NCBI GenBank assembly: GCA_017861095.1 | Contig: JAGFXI010000014.1 | Coordinates: forward strand, 1-14,723 | Source of the DNA: Deltaproteobacteria bacterium | GTDB taxonomy: Bacteria > Desulfobacterota > Syntrophobacteria > BM002 | DNA: 14,723 bases | Direction of reading: 5' to 3' | In this document: positions 1 to 7,190 of the stretch, one piece after another | Layout of the letters: each line of letters opens with the position of its first letter | Position numbering within the stretch: the stretch's first letter is position 1 | Position numbers and translations under genes: made by a program | Notes under the pieces: generated by a model | The model's database searches: none | Told to the model about the DNA's origin: nothing | What the model saw: the letters and a program-made list of their open reading frames with translations, nothing else

Positions 1-1
1 C

Positions 2-1822
2 CCCATCCGTCCCCTGTTTCCCAAGAACTATCGAAACGAGACCCAGGTGATTGCCACCGTGCTCTCGGTTGACCCGGACAATGATCCCGACGTGGTCGCG
101 ATGGTGGGGGCCTCGGCGGCCCTGGAGATTTCCGATGCCCCCTTCCGCGGACCTGTAGCGGCGTTGCGCCTTGGGAGAATCAACGGCGAGTTCGTCGTGA
201 ACCCCAGTGCCCGGGAGCTGGAAACCAGCGAGATGCACCTCACGGTCGCCGGAAATCGCCAGGGAATAGTCATGGTGGAGGGTAGCGCCTCCTTTGTGAA
301 CGAAGATGATCTCGTGGAGGCCCTGTTTTTCGCTCATCAACAAATGCAACCCATTTTGGATATCCAGGAGCAACTTAGATCTCGTTGCGGGAAACCTAAA
401 CGATCGCACACCCCGCCTCAGGCGAACAAGGAGCTCTCGGACCGCTTACTGCCGCTCGCTCAGCAAGGTATTGAGGAAGCCAATCGTACCGCTGAAAAAC
501 AGGAACGGTATGCAAGACGTGCTGCCCTGATTGAAGGGGTGATGGAGCAGCTCGGGCCGGAGTTTGCCGAACGTCGATCCGAGGTGATCGAGGTTATTCA
601 TCAGCTTGAGAGAAAGTTCGTTCGCCAGATGATTGTGAGGGAGAAGACCAGGATCGACGGGCGAGGCCTCACCGACATTCGGCCTCTTGATTGCAGGGTC
701 GGCCTCTTGCCTCGTACCCACGGTTCGGGGCTGTTCACCCGGGGCGAAACCCAGGTGCTCTCCGTTGTCACCCTTGGATCCTCGTCCGACGAGCAGAAGA
801 TCGAGGCCTTGGCGGGCGACGCCTTCAAGACCTTCATGCTCCATTATAATTTCCCGCCCTACTCCGTGGGCGAGGCGAGGATGCTCCGCGGTCCCGGACG
901 GCGGGAGATCGGTCATGGCGCTCTGGCCGAACGGACCATCAAGGCGGTCATGCCGTCTCATGAGAATTTTCCTTACACCGTCCGGGTGGTGGCCGAGGTC
1001 TTGGAATCCAACGGCTCCTCCTCTATGGCCTCCGTCTGCGCCAGCTCTCTCGCGCTCATGGATGCGGCCGTGCCCCTGAAGACCCACGTGGCCGGAATCG
1101 CCATGGGGCTCATCATGGAAGGTGACGAGGTCGCCATCCTGAGCGATATCCTCGGTGACGAGGACCACCTAGGCGATATGGACTTCAAGATTGCTGGAAG
1201 TTCGGAGGGTGTCGTCTCTCTTCAGATGGACATCAAGGTGCCGGGAGTCTCACGAGAGGTTATGCGTCGAGCCCTTCACCAGGCTCGGGACGGACGAGTT
1301 GCCATTCTGGGGAAGATGAACTCAGTCATTGACCAGCCACGTGCCGAACTCTCGCCATTTGCGCCGCGGATCGTCACCATCGAAATCCATCCGGACAAGA
1401 TCCGGGACGTCATCGGGCCGGGCGGCAAGGTAATTCGGAGCATCATCGCCGAAACCAATACGAAGGTGGATGTGGACGACTCGGGCAAGGTGGTCATCAT
1501 GAGCCCTGATCTGGCGGGCTGCCAGAAGGCCGTTGAGATGATCAGAAAGCTCACTGCCGAGGCGGAGGTCGGCCACCTGTATCTGGGGAAGGTGCGGAAG
1601 ATCACCGATTTCGGCGCCTTCGTGGAGATCCTTCCCGGAGTGGACGGACTCATCCACATCTCCCAGTTGGACCACAAGAGGGTTCAGCGGGTCCGAGACG
1701 TCCTTAATGAGGGCGAAGAGGTGCTTGTCAAGGTGCTGGAGATCGACAAGGACGGCCGTATCCGGCTGAGCCGAAAGGCGGCTCTCGGGGAATCGATCGG
1801 TGGCCGTCCGGTCGACGACTGA
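2..1822 (+). CDS. pnp: Polynucleotide phosphorylase (PNPase), 5' end outside window
   Basis: PNPase degrades RNA 3' to 5' by phosphorolysis in the cytoplasm and takes part in mRNA turnover. The frame is open from base 2, and the first codons read PIRPLFPKNYRNETQ, a conserved stretch near residue 97 of E. coli PNPase, so about 95 N-terminal residues lie upstream. An in-frame GTG at 47 is internal and not the start. In order there is the rest of the first RNase PH domain, the helical linker (about 320-620), the second RNase PH domain with FTRGETQ near 737 and the catalytic GDEDHLGDMDFK near 1153-1188, a KH domain with VIGPGGKVI near 1411-1437, and an S1 domain (about 1573-1785). All key motifs are intact. 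The C-terminal tail after S1 is short. It is followed after 86 bases by the M16 peptidase gene, a common bacterial arrangement; rpsO usually lies upstream. Confidence 0.97.
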   Translation, partial: PIRPLFPKNYRNETQVIATVLSVDPDNDPDVVAMVGASAALEISDAPFRGPVAALRLGRINGEFVVNPSARELETSEMHLTVAGNRQGIVMVEGSASFVNEDDLVEALFFAHQQMQPILDIQEQLRSRCGKPKRSHTPPQANKELSDRLLPLAQQGIEEANRTAEKQERYARRAALIEGVMEQLGPEFAERRSEVIEVIHQLERKFVRQMIVREKTRIDGRGLTDIRPLDCRVGLLPRTHGSGLFTRGETQVLSVVTLGSSSDEQKIEALAGDAFKTFMLHYNFPPYSVGEARMLRGPGRREIGHGALAERTIKAVMPSHENFPYTVRVVAEVLESNGSSSMASVCASSLALMDAAVPLKTHVAGIAMGLIMEGDEVAILSDILGDEDHLGDMDFKIAGSSEGVVSLQMDIKVPGVSREVMRRALHQARDGRVAILGKMNSVIDQPRAELSPFAPRIVTIEIHPDKIRDVIGPGGKVIRSIIAETNTKVDVDDSGKVVIMSPDLAGCQKAVEMIRKLTAEAEVGHLYLGKVRKITDFGAFVEILPGVDGLIHISQLDHKRVQRVRDVLNEGEEVLVKVLEIDKDGRIRLSRKAALGESIGGRPVDD

Positions 1823-1908
1823 CCAAAGACCAGGGTTCTTTTCTAGATCTTTCACGACAGACGATCAGGACGCAGAGACCGGCCCGGTTGTAATCTGAGG
1901 GGGCGCAT

Positions 1909-3165
1909 TTGTACCAAAAGACGATCCTGGACAACGGCATCCGGGTAGTCACCGAGAAGATCCCCCATCTCCATTCGGTCTCGGTGGGTATCTGGGTGGA
2001 CGTCGGCTCCCGGGACGAAGAGGAGCGCGAGGGCGGGCTGACCCATTTCATCGAGCACATGCTGTTCAAGGGCACCGAGAGGCGAAGTGCTTTGGATATC
2101 GCCAAGGAGCTCGACGCCGTGGGCGGCATGTCCAACGCCTTTACCGCGAAAGAAAATACCTGCTTTCACGCCAAGGTGTTGGATGCCCACCTCGCCCTTG
2201 TCGTGGACATCCTGGGTGACATCTTCCTGAATTCGGTCTTCGACGCGGGGGAAGTTGAGCGAGAGCGCCAAGTGATCCTCCAGGAAATTACCATGGTGGA
2301 GGACACCCCAGACGAATATGTGCACGTCCTCTTCCACGAGAACTTCTGGGAGCCTAATCCCTTGAGTCGGTCCATCCTAGGCGACGCCGAGACGGTGCAA
2401 AGCTTCACGCGAGAGATGTCCCTCGCTTACATGCACCGGTCCTACCAGCCGGAGCGGATCATTCTGGGCGCTGCGGGAAGTGTGGATCACAACCTGTTGT
2501 TGAGACTGGTCGAGTCCTTGTTCCGCGACTTCTCCCGCCCCGCCCAGCCCATGAAACGCACCCCGCCTCCACTCAACGCCCGCCTCGCCCTGTACCCCAA
2601 GGACCTCGAGCAGATCCATCTCTGCCTGGGAACGCGGGGCACCTCTCTCGTCGAGGAGACTCGCTACGGCTGCGGGATACTCAACGTGATCCTGGGCGGC
2701 AATATGAGCTCCCGTCTCTTTCAGGAGGTCCGCGAACGACGGGGTCTGGCCTACTCTATCTATTCCTTCCTTAACTCTCACAGTGACGGCGGAATGCTCG
2801 GCATCTACGCCGGAGTTCGCCCCGACACTCTCGAGGAGACACTGGGGCTCATCAGAAAAGAGCTGCGGCGGCTCAAGGAAGAACCTATCAGCGATACGGA
2901 GCTCAGGGAAGCCAAGGAGCATATCAAGGGCGGCATGTACCTGAGTGCCGAGAGCAGCGATAATCGAATGAGCAGGCTGGCGAAAAACGAAATCCAGTTC
3001 GGCCGGTTTGTTGCCTACGAGGAGATCGAGGCGGGCCTCGACGCGGTGACCTCCGAACAGGTCATGGCGCTTGCCCAGAAAATCTTTCAACCGGTTTCCA
3101 TGGCCCTCGTGCTCCTGGGCCCTGTGGATGGCCTAAAAATCGACCACACCTGTCTCGATGTGTGA
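1909..3165 (+). CDS. M16-family zinc peptidase (processing-peptidase-like)
   Basis: This 418-residue protein is an M16 metallopeptidase resembling the mitochondrial processing peptidase beta subunit and bacterial YmxG/MlpA. The inverted zinc motif HFIEH is at residues 46-50 (H46, E49, H50), and E126, 76 residues past H50, is the expected third zinc ligand within VILQEI. The C-terminal half carries the family's GGNMSSRLFQEVRERRGLAY stretch (about residues 264-283). Length is normal for a single-chain M16B enzyme. I chose the TTG start at 1909 because GAGGGGG (1896-1902) sits at ribosome-binding distance and because the family typically begins a few residues before LDNGIRVV. There is no signal peptide, so it is probably cytoplasmic. 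It lies between pnp and dut and may share their transcript. The physiological substrate of bacterial members is generally unclear. Confidence 0.93.
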   Translation: MYQKTILDNGIRVVTEKIPHLHSVSVGIWVDVGSRDEEEREGGLTHFIEHMLFKGTERRSALDIAKELDAVGGMSNAFTAKENTCFHAKVLDAHLALVVDILGDIFLNSVFDAGEVERERQVILQEITMVEDTPDEYVHVLFHENFWEPNPLSRSILGDAETVQSFTREMSLAYMHRSYQPERIILGAAGSVDHNLLLRLVESLFRDFSRPAQPMKRTPPPLNARLALYPKDLEQIHLCLGTRGTSLVEETRYGCGILNVILGGNMSSRLFQEVRERRGLAYSIYSFLNSHSDGGMLGIYAGVRPDTLEETLGLIRKELRRLKEEPISDTELREAKEHIKGGMYLSAESSDNRMSRLAKNEIQFGRFVAYEEIEAGLDAVTSEQVMALAQKIFQPVSMALVLLGPVDGLKIDHTCLDV

Positions 3166-3182
3166 ATACCCTTCTTGCCTTT

Positions 3183-3196
3183 GCTCCTTCGGGAGC
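3183..3196 (+). other. Short UUCG-tetraloop hairpin between M16 gene and dut
   Basis: A perfect 5-bp stem (GCTCC at 3183-3187, GGAGC at 3192-3196) encloses TTCG closed by a C-G pair, the classic extra-stable RNA tetraloop. No T-run follows, so it is not an intrinsic terminator. It could protect the upstream mRNA end or be a processing site. It is short enough to be chance. Confidence 0.3.
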
Positions 3197-3265
3197 GTTG
3201 CTGGGCCCGAGCAGGCGGCCCCTCCCCGGAACTCAACTTCTCCCATGATGTGACCGGAGATTCCC

Positions 3266-3757
3266 ATGGCGGATAGCTCCGACTGGCCAGCGCAATTCCC
3301 CCGCGAGCCCATTGTGATCCCCATTCGTCGGGTACGGGGGGAGATGGACAGCGATCTCCCTCTACCCCGGTACATGAGCTCTCACGCCGCCGGGATGGAT
3401 CTCCATGCGGCAGTAGACACCGATCTCACTCTTTCGCCTCAAGAGATCGCCCTGGTACCCACGGGAATCTCGGTCGCCATTCCCCCCGGCTTCGAGGGTC
3501 AGGTCCGGGCCCGTAGCGGCCTCGCCTGCACTCATGGGCTGGCGGTGATTAACGCCCCGGGTACGGTCGACAGCGACTACCGCGGCGAGATCAAGGTCGG
3601 CCTCATCAATCTTGGGAAGGGCCCTTTTGTCATCCATCGGGGTGATCGAATTGCCCAGTTGATTATCACCCGGGTGTATCGTATCGATTGGGACCTCCGC
3701 AGAGAGCTGGATGATACGACTCGCAATGAGGGCGGCTTCGGCCACACGGGCCGGTAG
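3266..3757 (+). CDS. dut: Deoxyuridine 5'-triphosphate nucleotidohydrolase (dUTPase)
   Basis: dUTPase hydrolyses dUTP to dUMP and pyrophosphate, keeping uracil out of DNA and supplying dUMP for thymidylate synthesis. The 163-residue protein shows all five motifs of the trimeric family in order: AGMDLHA (42-48), RSGLA (83-87), the uracil-binding hairpin GTVDSDYRGEI (99-109) with D102 as the probable general base, RGDRIAQLII (125-134), and the glycine-rich tail RNEGGFGHTGR (153-163). The tail has His where many enzymes have Ser, which I would not expect to abolish activity. The ATG at 3266 is preceded by CGGAGA (3255-3260). The first 15 or so residues are longer than the core, so a downstream start cannot be fully excluded. 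It lies 100 bases after the M16 gene. Confidence 0.95.
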   Translation: MADSSDWPAQFPREPIVIPIRRVRGEMDSDLPLPRYMSSHAAGMDLHAAVDTDLTLSPQEIALVPTGISVAIPPGFEGQVRARSGLACTHGLAVINAPGTVDSDYRGEIKVGLINLGKGPFVIHRGDRIAQLIITRVYRIDWDLRRELDDTTRNEGGFGHTGR

Positions 3758-3779
3758 GGATTGTCGGCAAGACCAAAGC

Positions 3780-3854
3780 GACGCGGTGACACGCTGACGC
3801 GGCGACGGGGCGAAGAAATCTTATCTCACTTCATCCTGCGCGCCTCCGCGTCAG
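3780..3854 (+). repeat. Short GC-rich repeat and inverted repeat between dut and the hydrolase gene
   Basis: GACGCGGTGAC (3780-3790) is repeated with one mismatch as GACGCGGCGAC (3796-3806), a 16-base period. CTGACGCGG (3794-3802) is the exact reverse complement of CCGCGTCAG (3846-3854), giving a 9-bp inverted repeat around a 43-base centre. The same unit therefore occurs twice forward and once inverted in 75 bases. This resembles dispersed intergenic repeats of some bacterial genomes, but one window cannot show dispersal. No T-run follows it. Confidence 0.45.
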
Positions 3855-3867
3855 TGGATTGGGCGAA

Positions 3868-4641
3868 ATGACTGTAAATTTTTCCGTACTGGCCAGCGGC
3901 TCCAAGGGGAACAGCATCTACGTTGCCACCCCTGGGGTCCGACTCCTCATCGATGCAGGTCTGAGCGCCCGGGAAATCGAACGACGTCTGGAACGGATCG
4001 GGGTGAGAGCCGAGGATCTTGACGCAGTGGTCATCACCCACGAGCATCGAGATCACGTGAGCGGTCTCGGGCCCCTTTCACGGCGTTATCGTCTCCCGGT
4101 TTTTCTAAACCGGGCCACCCGTAGGAACCTTCCCGACCAGGTGGGACGCCTCACCGACTGCGTTGAGTTTACCACCGGGCGATCCTTTTCCGTTGCGGAC
4201 CTGACTATCCACCCTTTCTCCCTCTCCCACGATGCCGCCGACCCGGTGGGACTCACCCTGGTAAACGGCGAGTCGAAGGTGGGGATCTGCACCGATCTTG
4301 GGAAGGCGACCCGCTTGGTGCAGCACCATCTCCAGGAATGCCGCTTGCTCCTCCTTGAGGCCAATCACGACGTGGGGATGTTGACGAAGGGCCCCTACCC
4401 TTGGTCCCTGAAACAGCGGATCAGGAGCGCCTCAGGTCACTTGTCTAACGAGGAGTCTCGGGAGCTCCTCGCCCGTGTGCTCGGCGACACGCTCGAACGG
4501 GTGATCATCGGGCACCTGAGCGAGGTGAACAACCGCCCGAAGACGGCCCTAGAGGCCTTTGCCGAGGTACGTCATGCCTGGAGTCTCCAGCTGATGGTGG
4601 CCTCCCAGCACGAACCGTCCGAGATCATCGCCCTGCCCTGA
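3868..4641 (+). CDS. YycJ/WalJ-type metallo-beta-lactamase-fold hydrolase
   Basis: This 257-residue protein has the metallo-beta-lactamase fold and matches the YycJ/WalJ group, whose members are thought to be nucleases acting on DNA or RNA. Visible marks are the N-terminal FSVLASGSKGNSIYV (5-19), the metal motif THEHRDH with H58, H60, D62 and H63, H121 in LSHD, D143 in CTDLG, H167 in EANHD, H191 in GHLSNEE, and H216 in GHLSEVNN. This is a full set for a two-metal site. I prefer the ATG at 3868 because MTVNFSVLASGS fits the family's usual beginning; a TTG at 3859 would add three residues. The ribosome-binding site is weak for both. It ends 11 bases before the 3' end of a convergent minus-strand gene. 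In Firmicutes relatives sit in the walRK operon; no such neighbours are here. Confidence 0.87.
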   Translation: MTVNFSVLASGSKGNSIYVATPGVRLLIDAGLSAREIERRLERIGVRAEDLDAVVITHEHRDHVSGLGPLSRRYRLPVFLNRATRRNLPDQVGRLTDCVEFTTGRSFSVADLTIHPFSLSHDAADPVGLTLVNGESKVGICTDLGKATRLVQHHLQECRLLLLEANHDVGMLTKGPYPWSLKQRIRSASGHLSNEESRELLARVLGDTLERVIIGHLSEVNNRPKTALEAFAEVRHAWSLQLMVASQHEPSEIIALP

Positions 4642-4652
4642 GTTCACCTGAG

Positions 4653-5249
4653 TCAATCCTGATTCCGGCCGAGATCCTCGAGGGTCATCATTCTCTCTCG
4701 CGGCTCCCGAGCCGTTTCCCTTTGGACCGCGTGGAAGTCAGGCAAGAGATGCTTCAGGAGAATTCGAAGGAGAACATACCAGAGAAGGAAGATGGCAAGG
4801 AACCCCACGGCAGGCGTAATAATGCTGAGGGGATACGAAAGGGGGAATGTCACCTCGCTGAAGCGCGACTCCATCCAAGCAAGGGCGAAAGGCACCGGCC
4901 ACAGGGTGGCGGCGCCGGCGGCGAGGTGGGCGAAAAAATAGCGGCCGAAGGCCTCGTTCGCCTCCTTATTGCAGGCGGTGTAACTCGCCTTGTCCCTGGA
5001 GAGGATCGCCTTGAGAGAGAGATTGTGCATCTTTACCGTTTCCCTCTCCAGGCTCCCCATATGAGACCGATTAATCATCCACACTACGAGGCCGGTCACC
5101 TTCCCGATCAGCACGCACCAGAGGGAGAGAACCAGAGTGCCGAGGAAAAATCCGGCGACTGGGTATCCCGGCCAGCGGTAGGGCGAGATCAAGATAAGGT
5201 CCGCCCAGATCCAGAGCTGGTGAAGCAGTGCCATACGCAGCAGTTCCAT
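4653..5249 (-). CDS. Three-helix membrane protein of unknown family, next to a TauE-like transporter
   Basis: I do not recognise a characterised family. With the ATG at 5249 the protein has 198 residues. An amphipathic start is followed by TM1 (about 30-58, AGFFLGTLVLSLWCVLIG), a polar helical stretch (about 60-103, including KMHNLSLKAILSRDKASY), TM2 (about 104-127, with ATLWPVPFALAW), TM3 (about 141-166) and a charged tail. The stop codon lies 80 bases from the transporter's, in the same direction, so it is probably cotranscribed and may act with it. The order one helix - soluble helical segment - two helices recalls the Oxa1/YidC/DUF106 superfamily, but that is inference from layout only. 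The start is uncertain: a GTG at 5300 would add 17 residues, an ATG at 5234 would remove five, and none has a strong Shine-Dalgarno site. Confidence 0.75.
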   Translation of the reverse strand: MELLRMALLHQLWIWADLILISPYRWPGYPVAGFFLGTLVLSLWCVLIGKVTGLVVWMINRSHMGSLERETVKMHNLSLKAILSRDKASYTACNKEANEAFGRYFFAHLAAGAATLWPVPFALAWMESRFSEVTFPLSYPLSIITPAVGFLAIFLLWYVLLRILLKHLLPDFHAVQRETAREPRERMMTLEDLGRNQD

Positions 5250-5329
5250 GCAGGGGCACGCCGAAGTTCCCCCGACGTTGCCCCTGTTCTTTCCAGCCAC
5301 CCCGTGCCAGTGATCAACCGAACGCTGCT

Positions 5330-6496
5330 CTACCCGAGCAAGAGCTTCATGAGATCCTTCCCGACAAACCCGAGGAGCACGTAGTCGATGCCCACGTAGA
5401 ATGCCAGGACAACGAAGAGCCGCTTGAGCCAGATGTCCGGGATGTACTTGGCCGTTCGCGGGCCGATGATAGAGCCCACAACGATCCCCACCATCTCGAG
5501 GCCGATGAGCGACCAGTGCACAATGCTCCCCTGCTGAAGGTAGCTGAAGATGCTCGTGATCATGCCGACGAGCACTGCGAAGGCGGAGGTGCCGGCGGCG
5601 AGATACATGGGAAGGCCGGAGATGCTGGTCAGGAAGGGGACGAGGAGAAAGCCGCCGCCCACGCCGATAAAGGATGAAATCGCGGCGATGACAAAGCCGC
5701 CGATAACGGGATAGAAGGGATTGAAACTGAATTCCACGCCGTAGAACGTGAAGGTGAACTTGGAAGGGGTGATGCTCTGAACCTTCACACCCAGCGCCCT
5801 GGTGTCGACCTTCTCGCCGCTTCTCACTTTCTTCATCGTCGCCTCGAAGGCGTCGGCCGCCTGTTTTGCCTTCTTTTTCTTGGCCATCCCTGCAGGTGTC
5901 GTTTCGTAGAGCATGAGAATGCCCAGCGCGAGTACGAAGATACCGAAGTAGCCGACGTAGGCCTTGAACGTCACCTTGCCGGCGGTGAGCCAGGGAATGA
6001 GGTAACTCCCGAGGATGGAGCCGGCGGCGAGGGCGAGTCCAAGGGGGAGCACCAGCCTACCAAGCTTGTAGTAGTTGAAGGATGAAATGAGGGCGCTCAT
6101 TCCGACAAGAAATTGGTTTGACACCCGGACCGAGTCGGTGATGAGCTTGTTCAAGGTCGGGGCGGTGTCTTTAAATTGAGAGGCATACTTGCCGATGCCG
6201 AAGACCGAAATGTGGCCGACGCCGGCCATGATCCCGCCAAAGGCGCCAACGGTGGAGAAGATCCAGCCGACCCAGACGGCCCAGAGAAAGGCGAGGACGA
6301 GGTTGGGTGACACGGCCCCGGGAATACCGAGGAACCCCGGCGCCGCCGTCGTATCGATCTGCCCTACTCCTGTTCCCCGAGGAGCCTGGGCGATCGAATC
6401 CGAAAGCCGGTCGGCCAGAGCCGGCTCGACTGCCGCCAGAACTGCAAGACTAATAAGGAGAGCGATAGTGAGTGTGAGAAATGCGTGCTTTTTCAT
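5330..6496 (-). CDS. TauE/SafE-family membrane transporter, long form with signal peptide
   Basis: TauE/SafE (DUF81) proteins are inner-membrane transporters, several of which export sulfite or organosulfonates; the substrate here is not shown. The 388-residue protein begins with a clear signal sequence (KKH, a hydrophobic core at about 6-22, then EPALA before D29). The duplicated family core is visible: GWIFSTVGAFGGIMAGVGH (77-95) in the first half and SSFIGVGGGFLLVPFL (274-289) in the second, each within several membrane helices. Between the halves lies a long polar insert (about 201-258) with KKKK at 206-209. Ordinary family members are nearer 250 residues, so this is the extended form. 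The ATG at 6496 is chosen because GAGGAGGT (complement of 6502-6509) lies five bases upstream; the open frame extends further upstream without support. The unknown membrane protein follows 80 bases later. Confidence 0.88.
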   Translation of the reverse strand: MKKHAFLTLTIALLISLAVLAAVEPALADRLSDSIAQAPRGTGVGQIDTTAAPGFLGIPGAVSPNLVLAFLWAVWVGWIFSTVGAFGGIMAGVGHISVFGIGKYASQFKDTAPTLNKLITDSVRVSNQFLVGMSALISSFNYYKLGRLVLPLGLALAAGSILGSYLIPWLTAGKVTFKAYVGYFGIFVLALGILMLYETTPAGMAKKKKAKQAADAFEATMKKVRSGEKVDTRALGVKVQSITPSKFTFTFYGVEFSFNPFYPVIGGFVIAAISSFIGVGGGFLLVPFLTSISGLPMYLAAGTSAFAVLVGMITSIFSYLQQGSIVHWSLIGLEMVGIVVGSIIGPRTAKYIPDIWLKRLFVVLAFYVGIDYVLLGFVGKDLMKLLLG

Positions 6497-6760
6497 CGAG
6501 AACCTCCTCAGATCAACGTTCCTCGCAGCCTCGTTAAGAAAAGGCCCATTCAGTGTGATCGGCCGTCTTCCTTGCTGCCGCGCTCGCTCCGGAGCCACGC
6601 CCCGTGGGGCCGTTCGGCCCCCCGTGCCGTTCTCTTTTGCTGAACATGGGCGGATTGAAGTCAGTTCGAGTGAGCTGGCGGTCGGATTCGCGGAAGTTTA
6701 ATCATCGAGATCAGGCTGTTCAAGACAGCGTCGAGCTTTTTTCTCGGTGCCCGTCAACGG
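6497..6760 (-). other. Gap between gcvH-like gene and transporter gene; hairpin in the transporter leader
   Basis: I see no gene in these 264 bases. GGGGCC (6606-6611) and GGCCCC (6616-6621) form a perfect 6-bp stem with a 4-base loop, which imperfect flanking pairs can lengthen. On the minus strand no T-run follows, so it is not a standard terminator. A weak promoter-like pair, TTGAAC then TAAACT 17 bases on, can be read on the minus strand about 190 bases before the transporter start. Readthrough from the gcvH-like gene is equally possible. Confidence 0.3.
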
Positions 6761-7150
6761 CTACTCTTCCAGGGCCCCTGCCACAAACAGATCGTACTCT
6801 GCCTTGGTCATGAGCCCTTCCACTTCGGCGGAATCCTTGACGGCCACGAGCGCGATCCATCCCTTGCCAAAGCAATCCTGGTTGATGAGATCGGGCTCCT
6901 CGGCCAACCGGTCATTCACCTTCGCGACCTGACCGGAGACGGGAGAGGTGAGCTCTACCTGAGCCTTGCCGGATTCTACGGTCGCAAAGGGGCCTCCCTT
7001 CTTCACCTCAGCTCCCACCTCGGGCAGGTCGACGTAGATGATCTTTCCGAGGGCCTCGGCGGCGAAGTCGCTAATCCCGAGGCGGCCGCCTTCGTCGTCG
7101 AGGCGGACCCAGACGTGGTCCTGGCTGATTCTCAATGTATCTCCCTCCAT
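6761..7150 (-). CDS. Stand-alone GcvH-type lipoyl carrier protein
   Basis: GcvH proteins carry a lipoyl group on one lysine and, in glycine cleavage, move the aminomethyl unit between GcvP, GcvT and the dehydrogenase. The 129-residue protein matches the family along its length: DHVWV (11-15), GISDFAAEALGKIIYVDLPE (25-44), the lipoylation hairpin ESGKAQVELTSPVSG (59-73) with K62 as the probable lipoyl lysine, and the C-terminal INQDCFGKGWIALV and EGLMTKAEYD stretches. The canonical motif is ESVKA, so Val is replaced by Gly beside the lysine. The ATG at 7150 has GGGAGG (complement of 7155-7160) four bases upstream. It starts 40 bases after the lpd stop, clearly the same transcript. GcvT and GcvP are absent from the window. 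It may be an ordinary GcvH with remote partners or a lipoate-binding protein for another pathway. Confidence 0.9.
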   Translation of the reverse strand: MEGDTLRISQDHVWVRLDDEGGRLGISDFAAEALGKIIYVDLPEVGAEVKKGGPFATVESGKAQVELTSPVSGQVAKVNDRLAEEPDLINQDCFGKGWIALVAVKDSAEVEGLMTKAEYDLFVAGALEE

Positions 7151-7190
7151 AGATCCTCCCAAGGGTCCGAGCACCAGGCCCTGTGTGAGG

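Noticed and set aside
47..1822. GTG at 47 as the start of pnp
   Set aside because: Conserved PNPase sequence continues in frame upstream to the window edge, so this codon is internal.
6606..6621. Hairpin as a terminator of the gcvH-like gene
   Set aside because: The stem is perfect, but no T-run follows it on the minus strand.
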